In this document: one piece after another, positions 6,654 to 10,074 of the stretch
Position numbering within the stretch: the first letter of the stretch is position 1
Layout: each line of letters opens with the position of its first letter
From: Dunaliella salina
Lineage: Eukaryota; Chlorophyta; Chlorophyceae; Chlamydomonadales; Dunaliellaceae
DNA: 10,074 nucleotides
NCBI GenBank assembly: GCA_002284615.2
Contig: MU069505.1
Span: 596,899-606,972, forward strand
Reading direction: 5' to 3'
Translations under genes and position numbers: made by a program
Notes under the pieces: model-generated
What the model saw: the letters and a program-made list of their open reading frames with translations, nothing else
The model's database searches: none
What the model was told of the DNA's origin: nothing

Positions 6654-7526
6654 GTATGTGAAACACAGATGGTTGTTCCTTATTTGGAGGGGCTCTTGTG
6701 CTGAGCTCGCTGTCACTGTGCTTGCTTTTGATGTGGCTATGCAGTTTTTGTTGAAGGGTTGTTCTGTGGTTCAAAGCTGCTGGAAAGCTTGTCCTCGCGA
6801 ATTGTTGGTTCAAATGCATTTTGTTCCCTTTGTGGTGGCAGGAAAAAAATTAAACTTTGCCAGGTGTTGCAGCAAAGATGAACAGACATAGAATAAGGCA
6901 GGGTCATTGGCTACCCTTTTTTTGCATTTCTGCTTGACAGCTTGCCCTCATACACTCCCAAATTGGGTGATCCCTCTTTTGGGTTTTTCCGGTGAAAAGG
7001 AGCTATGAGTGCTTTGCCCAGGGTCTGTTGGCCAACACGTTCCATGCATGGCTGCTTGGCATTAGCTTTGGACCCCTAATGAATTCAACAGCACAGGTCA
7101 TGGAGCAGCTTCCAGCACTTTGCGCATTGCTTCAATGGGAAACAATAATGTTTTAAGCCGTGCCAAAAAGTCATCTACACAGGTCCTGAAGCAGCTGGAA
7201 GGCTTTCATAGCCTTCAAATTATTTCAGGACCTGTGTTGTCTGACTGTAATGGCGCAGCTCAAAACGTTGCTCCTAATGTAAGCGTTCCGCACAATTTGG
7301 TATTGCCTATAGCAACATTGCAGATTAGGCAATCCTCCCGAAGCATTGCTGTTTTTTTTCTTTAAGCCTTTTACCCATGAGAAGGCAACAAATGCAAATC
7401 CTAACAACTGCTTGGCGTGTGGATTCGCTGTCAAAACCATTCCAATCCATGTGCAAGCACATCTGGCCGTGCTTGAGCGCTTTGAGATCCTCTGCCCCGC
7501 CCCTGCCCAACCTGCGCATCTTGCAG
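6654..7526 (+). other. Intron D (873 nt)
   Basis: A phase 0 intron from GTATGT to CTTGCAG. 6654-7177 holds nothing recognisable apart from A/T-rich runs such as a seven-A run near 6842. An inverted repeat lies at 7178-7236. 7237-7526 shows nothing beyond a T8 run near 7351. Confidence 0.88.
7178..7236. repeat. Two-stage hairpin (13-bp and 7-bp perfect arms)
   Basis: CACAGGTCCTGAA (7178-7190) is perfectly complementary to TTCAGGACCTGTG (7224-7236). Inside, GAAGGCT (7198-7204) pairs with AGCCTTC (7210-7216) around a 5-nt loop. The two stems are separated by a symmetrical 7-by-7 internal loop. On the sense RNA this is a compact 59-nt stem-loop in intron D. Confidence 0.93.
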
Positions 7527-7589
7527 GTCTCTGAGCTCGCTGAGCGCTATGCGCCCTCGCCTACATGGTTCATGACTGTCATCAGCGAG
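7527..7589 (+). CDS. AP-4 complex subunit epsilon, exon E (internal)
   Basis: Twenty-one codons, phase 0 at both ends. The first twenty residues are VSELAERYAPSPTWFMTVIS and the last is Glu. The ELAE-x-(Y/F)-APS-x-x-WF signature matches AP-4 epsilon (VELAEQFAPSNQWFIQ) and is shared in weaker form by other adaptin large chains. The acceptor is CATCTTGCAG and the donor GTAAGC, both good. Joined to exon D (ISRK) the alignment to the plant protein has no gap. At 63 nt it is the shortest exon seen here. Confidence 0.95.
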
Positions 7590-7876
7590 GTAAGCAAGTG
7601 GCAGCGTGGATGAGATTGGTGAGCAAGGTTAGAAGCCTGTGGAAGGCTCCTTGTTGCCGCAGGGCAACCTGGCAAACTCATTGTTGGATCTCTCAGCAAG
7701 ACCTTGTGCTTCCTGCCTTGTACATTGGTGCGGAATTCTTGCCGCTGTGCAATCAAGACAAGGGGTTTACCAGAAAGGAGCCATCGGCCAAAACGCCTGA
7801 CTGCTAGGCAGAAAGTAACATACTGCTTTGTGACCAGTTCGCACACCCTTTTTCCAACAGTTGAATTCCTCCATTA

Positions 7877-7965
7877 CGCATCAGTACGCACCCTGCTCAA
7901 AGTTTTTTCACACACCTTTACACACCTTGACGCACCTTTTTGCACCTTTACGCATCTTTGCACAC
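7877..7965 (+). repeat. Degenerate short-unit array (acgcacctttt type)
   Basis: Units of roughly 11-16 bp with the core cgcacctttacgca or cacacctttacac recur about six times before a C6 run and an A7 run near 7964-7980. It is degenerate and low-complexity, with no visible coding role. Confidence 0.7.
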
Positions 7966-8107
7966 CCCCCTTTAAAAAAACATTAAACACTACGCACCCC
8001 TTGAAAGAAAGGCATATAATGCGTAATGGTCACGCAGCACACGTTATTGACTGCAAAATGAATATAAGTCTGTTGTTATGTACGCACTTTGTGCACACCA
8101 CGACCGC

Positions 8108-8158
8108 AAGCACGAGTTTGGCAGCCCAGCGCACAACAAGCATAATTTTGGCAGCCCA
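8108..8158 (+). repeat. 30-bp direct duplication
   Basis: aagcacgagtttggcagccc at 8108 and aagcataattttggcagccc at 8138 are two copies exactly 30 bp apart, differing at three positions. Confidence 0.85.
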
Positions 8159-8398
8159 TTCAGATCCCTCGCTGGGCCTGTGTGTCTGAGATCAGGGCAT
8201 AGGCTGGCTGGATCGGCCTCAGAATTGCTGGCTTTTTCATCTTGAAAGGTCCCCTTGGCTTGTCTACTGTCACCCTCCCTGCTGACGCTTCAGACCTGCT
8301 GCCATGTGCCCCTGTCAAGTTGGGGGTGTCTTTGCTTGTGCAGCTCCATGCCATACGCAAGCTTTTCCTGCTTTTGGCAAACTTGTGTGTGGCTGTGT

Positions 8399-8437
8399 GG
8401 GTGTGTGGGTGGTGTGTGGGGAGGGGCAGGGGGGGGG
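8399..8437 (+). repeat. G-rich tract, potential G-quadruplex
   Basis: Runs of G occur at 8399-8401, 8407-8409, 8418-8421, 8423-8426 and 8429-8437, with loops of 1-8 bases. This meets the usual four-run criterion for an intramolecular G-quadruplex on the + strand, and thus in the nascent transcript. A C12 homopolymer at 8513-8524 could pair with it. Confidence 0.75.
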
Positions 8438-8512
8438 CTGGCTCCTTTTTTTGCAGCAAACCTCATCTGCTCCTGTTTGGTCTGTTTCTGGCTGTGCTGG
8501 AAGGTGTTGCGG

Positions 8513-8524
8513 CCCCCCCCCCCC
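8513..8524 (+). repeat. C12 homopolymer
   Basis: Twelve C in a row, followed by AAAA and a CGGGGG. Long homopolymers are prone to length errors in sequencing, so the exact count is unreliable. Confidence 0.9.
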
Positions 8525-8832
8525 AAAACGGGGGCAGATGTTGTACTCGGGCAGGAGGGGTGCAAATTGGAGTGATGTGACATGCAGCAGCCCGAATTGC
8601 TTGAGGACGGCTTCATTGCACCTGAAAAATATCACCACCACAAACCTTTACAAACTTGTTTCGAAAGTGGGGCTGGCTTATTCCTGTCACTCACATTCCT
8701 TTTTACTAAGTTTGTGTAGGCAGAAGGGCTTGGAGGACATGCATATGACGTTCTGCATGTCCACTTGCCAAGCTGCTTGTTCATGGGAGGGGCAACAGTG
8801 TACAACTGTCAAACGTCCTTCTCATTAAAACC

Positions 8833-8898
8833 ATGAAAGTTAGGCATTTTTCTGTTGCTCCACTTGGGTCAAGGCAACAGAAAATGCCTTACTTTCAT
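8833..8898. repeat. Hairpin 1, about 25-bp arms, 15-nt loop
   Basis: Arm 8833-8858 starts atgaaagttaggcattttt and arm 8874-8898 is its reverse complement except for one substitution and one T indel. The loop is 8859-8873. The stem is long and almost perfect, as in miRNA-like precursors or miniature inverted-repeat elements. No target-site duplication is visible. Confidence 0.94.
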
Positions 8899-8907
8899 CT
8901 TTGAGAT

Positions 8908-8944
8908 AGGCAGCATTGTCTTTTCAACAAAAACAATGCTGCCT
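8908..8944. repeat. Hairpin 2, 12-bp perfect arms
   Basis: AGGCAGCATTGT (8908-8919) and ACAATGCTGCCT (8933-8944) are perfect inverted repeats around a 13-nt loop. It begins only nine bases after hairpin 1, and its arm opens with the same TAGGCA found inside hairpin 1. It lies about 90 bp upstream of the exon F acceptor. Confidence 0.93.
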
Positions 8945-9035
8945 TACTTGGAGACTGCGGGTGCTGAGCCCAGCAGTTGTGCGGTTTGGCAGACAGCATT
9001 TGCCCGGTCCCCTGTTTACTTGTGACTGCTTGCAG

Positions 9036-9107
9036 GTTCTTGAGCTGGGGGGCAACCACTTGGAGCCTGCACTGGCCCATTCCCTTATGAAGCTTATAGC
9101 TGAGCAG
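9036..9107 (+). CDS. AP-4 complex subunit epsilon, exon F (internal, last in window)
   Basis: Twenty-four codons, entering in phase 0. The peptide starts VLELGGNHLEPALAHSLMKL and ends IAEQ. It matches the plant AP-4 epsilon block VFEHAGDLV...VAHNLMRLIAEG, which directly follows the WF motif of exon E. The acceptor is GCTTGCAG and the donor is taken as GTGCGC at 9108. The final Gln is the least certain residue, because homologs continue IAEGFG and the next exon, expected to encode an acidic linker and then LRL-AV-x-YL, is not found before the window ends. Reading past the donor gives a cysteine-rich sequence unlike the family, which supports a splice here. Confidence 0.93.
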
Positions 9108-9570
9108 GTGCGCTGCGCAGGCCAAGTCTGCATACAATACAATCGGGCGCACGGATTTTGTGATGCTCAGAGGTGGTGCAGTTGTAGGTGATGCAAGTGC
9201 ATGATGTGATGGTATGTGTGTCAGTATGGGTGCATAATGCTAGTCTGCATGATGGAAGAAAGGCAGGAGGGAAGGAAGTCAGGCAAGTGGCTGCAAATGC
9301 CAGCCATCGCCATGGCCGTGCTGCGCTGTGCTTCAGTCTAAGCTGACTGTCTTGATGCACTTCTTGACTGAAGGCCTTATCCTTGTACACCTTATGAACC
9401 TACGCTGACTGTCGCTGGCTGGTGCAGAGCCCATGGATCACAAAACAGCACGGACATTTTGAGGAAAAGGTTCTCTGCATGAATTTACTACGCTCCTTGC
9501 AGCATGCCCGTGCTGCAACAGCCTGCTTGCACAGCACCCTTGCCCGTCGCTTCCCTGTGCTCATGCCCAC

Positions 9571-9620
9571 ACTGCAACAGTTCCACTCTGCAACAGTTCC
9601 ACACCGCAACAGTTCCACTG
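9571..9620 (+). repeat. Three 16-bp tandem units
   Basis: The unit ctgcaacagttccact starts at 9572, 9588 and 9604 (ccgcaacag in the last). A single related ctgcaacag lies upstream near 9513. Confidence 0.88.
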
Positions 9621-9729
9621 CACCTCTGCCAAGAGAAAAGTATGCAAGGCATGCAATGCAGATGAAGGTATACATGTATCAGCTGCAGAGTACATTTGTC
9701 CGGTATTATGCACCCCATGCTACCATGCA

Positions 9730-9730
<1 letters not shown>

Positions 9731-9798
<68 letters not shown>
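9731..9798 (+). repeat. (TG)34 microsatellite
   Basis: Thirty-four uninterrupted TG dinucleotides, a likely polymorphic marker. It is similar in length and orientation to the TG tract at the start of the window. Confidence 0.98.
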
Positions 9799-9799
<1 letters not shown>

Positions 9800-9913
9800 C
9801 CTTTGTCGATCTGTGTGCACATGTGACTCACAGGTGAGTGCCCCTGGTCAAGCTCAGGTGTGCCGGTGCGCATTGTCAATTTTTGTGCACAAACACATCT
9901 TAGTCACGCAGTC

Positions 9914-10074
9914 ACCTCATGCGGTCATGCCACAAGGCACCTTTGCCAATTCTTGCATCTTTTGCAATTTTGGTGCACGCATGGAGGATGAGGGCTGCAC
10001 GCACGGTTGATGAGGGCATGCACGAGACACCTCATGCGGTCATGCCGCAAGGCATCTTTGACATTTTTTGCATC
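9914..10074 (+). repeat. 46-bp direct repeat, 115 bp apart
   Basis: Copies at 9914-9959 and 10029-10074 both begin acctcatgcggtcatgcc and end ttgcatc, with about six differences. The second copy runs to the window edge, so the array probably continues. It may be the start of a larger tandem array with a 115-bp period. Confidence 0.88.

Larger units (their letters stand above)
7590..9035 (+). other. Intron E (1446 nt)
   Basis: A phase 0 intron from GTAAGC to CTTGCAG. 7590-7876 shows nothing recognisable. Then come a short-unit array (7877-7965), a 30-bp duplication, a G-rich stretch, a C12 run and two neighbouring hairpins. Long open frames that cross 7704-8189 and 8304-8828 have no recognisable protein similarity and look fortuitous. 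Confidence 0.87.
9108..10074 (+). other. 5' part of intron F
   Basis: The intron starts at donor GTGCGC and continues past the window. 9108-9567 shows only a TG-rich patch near 9205-9222 and a purine-rich patch (gaagaaaggcaggagggaag near 9256). After that come a 16-bp triplet repeat, a (TG)34 tract and a 46-bp direct repeat. I found no sequence encoding the next expected AP-4 epsilon segment. Confidence 0.75.

Noticed and set aside
7704..8828. Open frames of 161 and 174 codons in intron E
   Set aside because: They are low-complexity, Cys/Thr/His-rich translations of repeats with no recognisable motif, lying between exons of a gene that splices in frame across them.
1108..9107. Assignment to AP-1 gamma or AP-2 alpha instead of AP-4 epsilon
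   Set aside because: The shared adaptin motifs fit, but CLEDPDDTLK, SHNL-RY-x-GID and VIV-x-RM are epsilon-type, and the spacing agrees with plant epsilon without gaps. A profile search would settle it.
9427..9460. Candidate next exon after GGTGCAG
   Set aside because: The translation of agcccatggatcac... does not match the expected acidic linker or LRL-AV-x-YL motif in any frame.
9422..9826. 134-codon open frame containing poly-Val-Cys
   Set aside because: The second half is the translated (TG)34 repeat and the first half shows no similarity to the next expected AP-4 epsilon segment.
1..10074. tRNA, rRNA, prokaryotic operon or viral genes
   Set aside because: No cloverleaf, rRNA block, ribosome-binding-site-led genes or viral protein motifs were seen, and everything coding belongs to one spliced gene.

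Overview
This is a eukaryotic nuclear window holding an internal slice of one intron-rich gene on the + strand. Six short exons (63-107 nt, 528 nt in total, about 5% of the window) join without a frame break into a 176-residue stretch. I recognise it as the large epsilon subunit of the AP-4 adaptor complex (AP4E1 / plant AP-4 epsilon). The match rests on remembered family sequences, not a database search. The spliced peptide aligns to the plant protein without gaps, roughly residues 285-460 of about 940, inside the N-terminal adaptin (HEAT-like) trunk. Start codon, promoter, stop codon and the remaining exons lie outside the window.

Layout: 1-1107 is the 3' part of an intron rich in tandem repeats. 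Exon A is 1108-1213, exon B 2051-2157, exon C 3558-3662, exon D 6579-6653, exon E 7527-7589 and exon F 9036-9107. From 9108 to the window end is the 5' part of another intron. Introns run 0.8-2.9 kb, use GT-AG ends and hold micro- and minisatellites, homopolymers and several inverted repeats. I see no second gene, RNA gene, CRISPR array or autonomous transposon.

Organism: the plant-like AP-4 epsilon sequence, tiny exons, long repeat-laden introns and long TG/CA tracts suggest a green alga, probably a chlorophycean. A Dunaliella-like genome is a guess only.

The most unusual signal concerns three consecutive exons (A, B, C). Each is preceded, inside its upstream intron, by partial copies of its own 5' edge. 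For exon B there are five upstream copies of acceptor plus first exon bases at about 60-63 bp steps, and three of these decoys are in frame with no stop before the true exon. For exon C one 113-bp duplication carries acceptor plus 66 nt of exon. For exon A a 68-bp (31+37) tandem array resembles the first 30 nt of the exon. These may be alternative splice acceptors, poison exons, or a record of how the introns grew. Introns C, D and E instead carry inverted repeats, including a pair of neighbouring hairpins just upstream of exon F.
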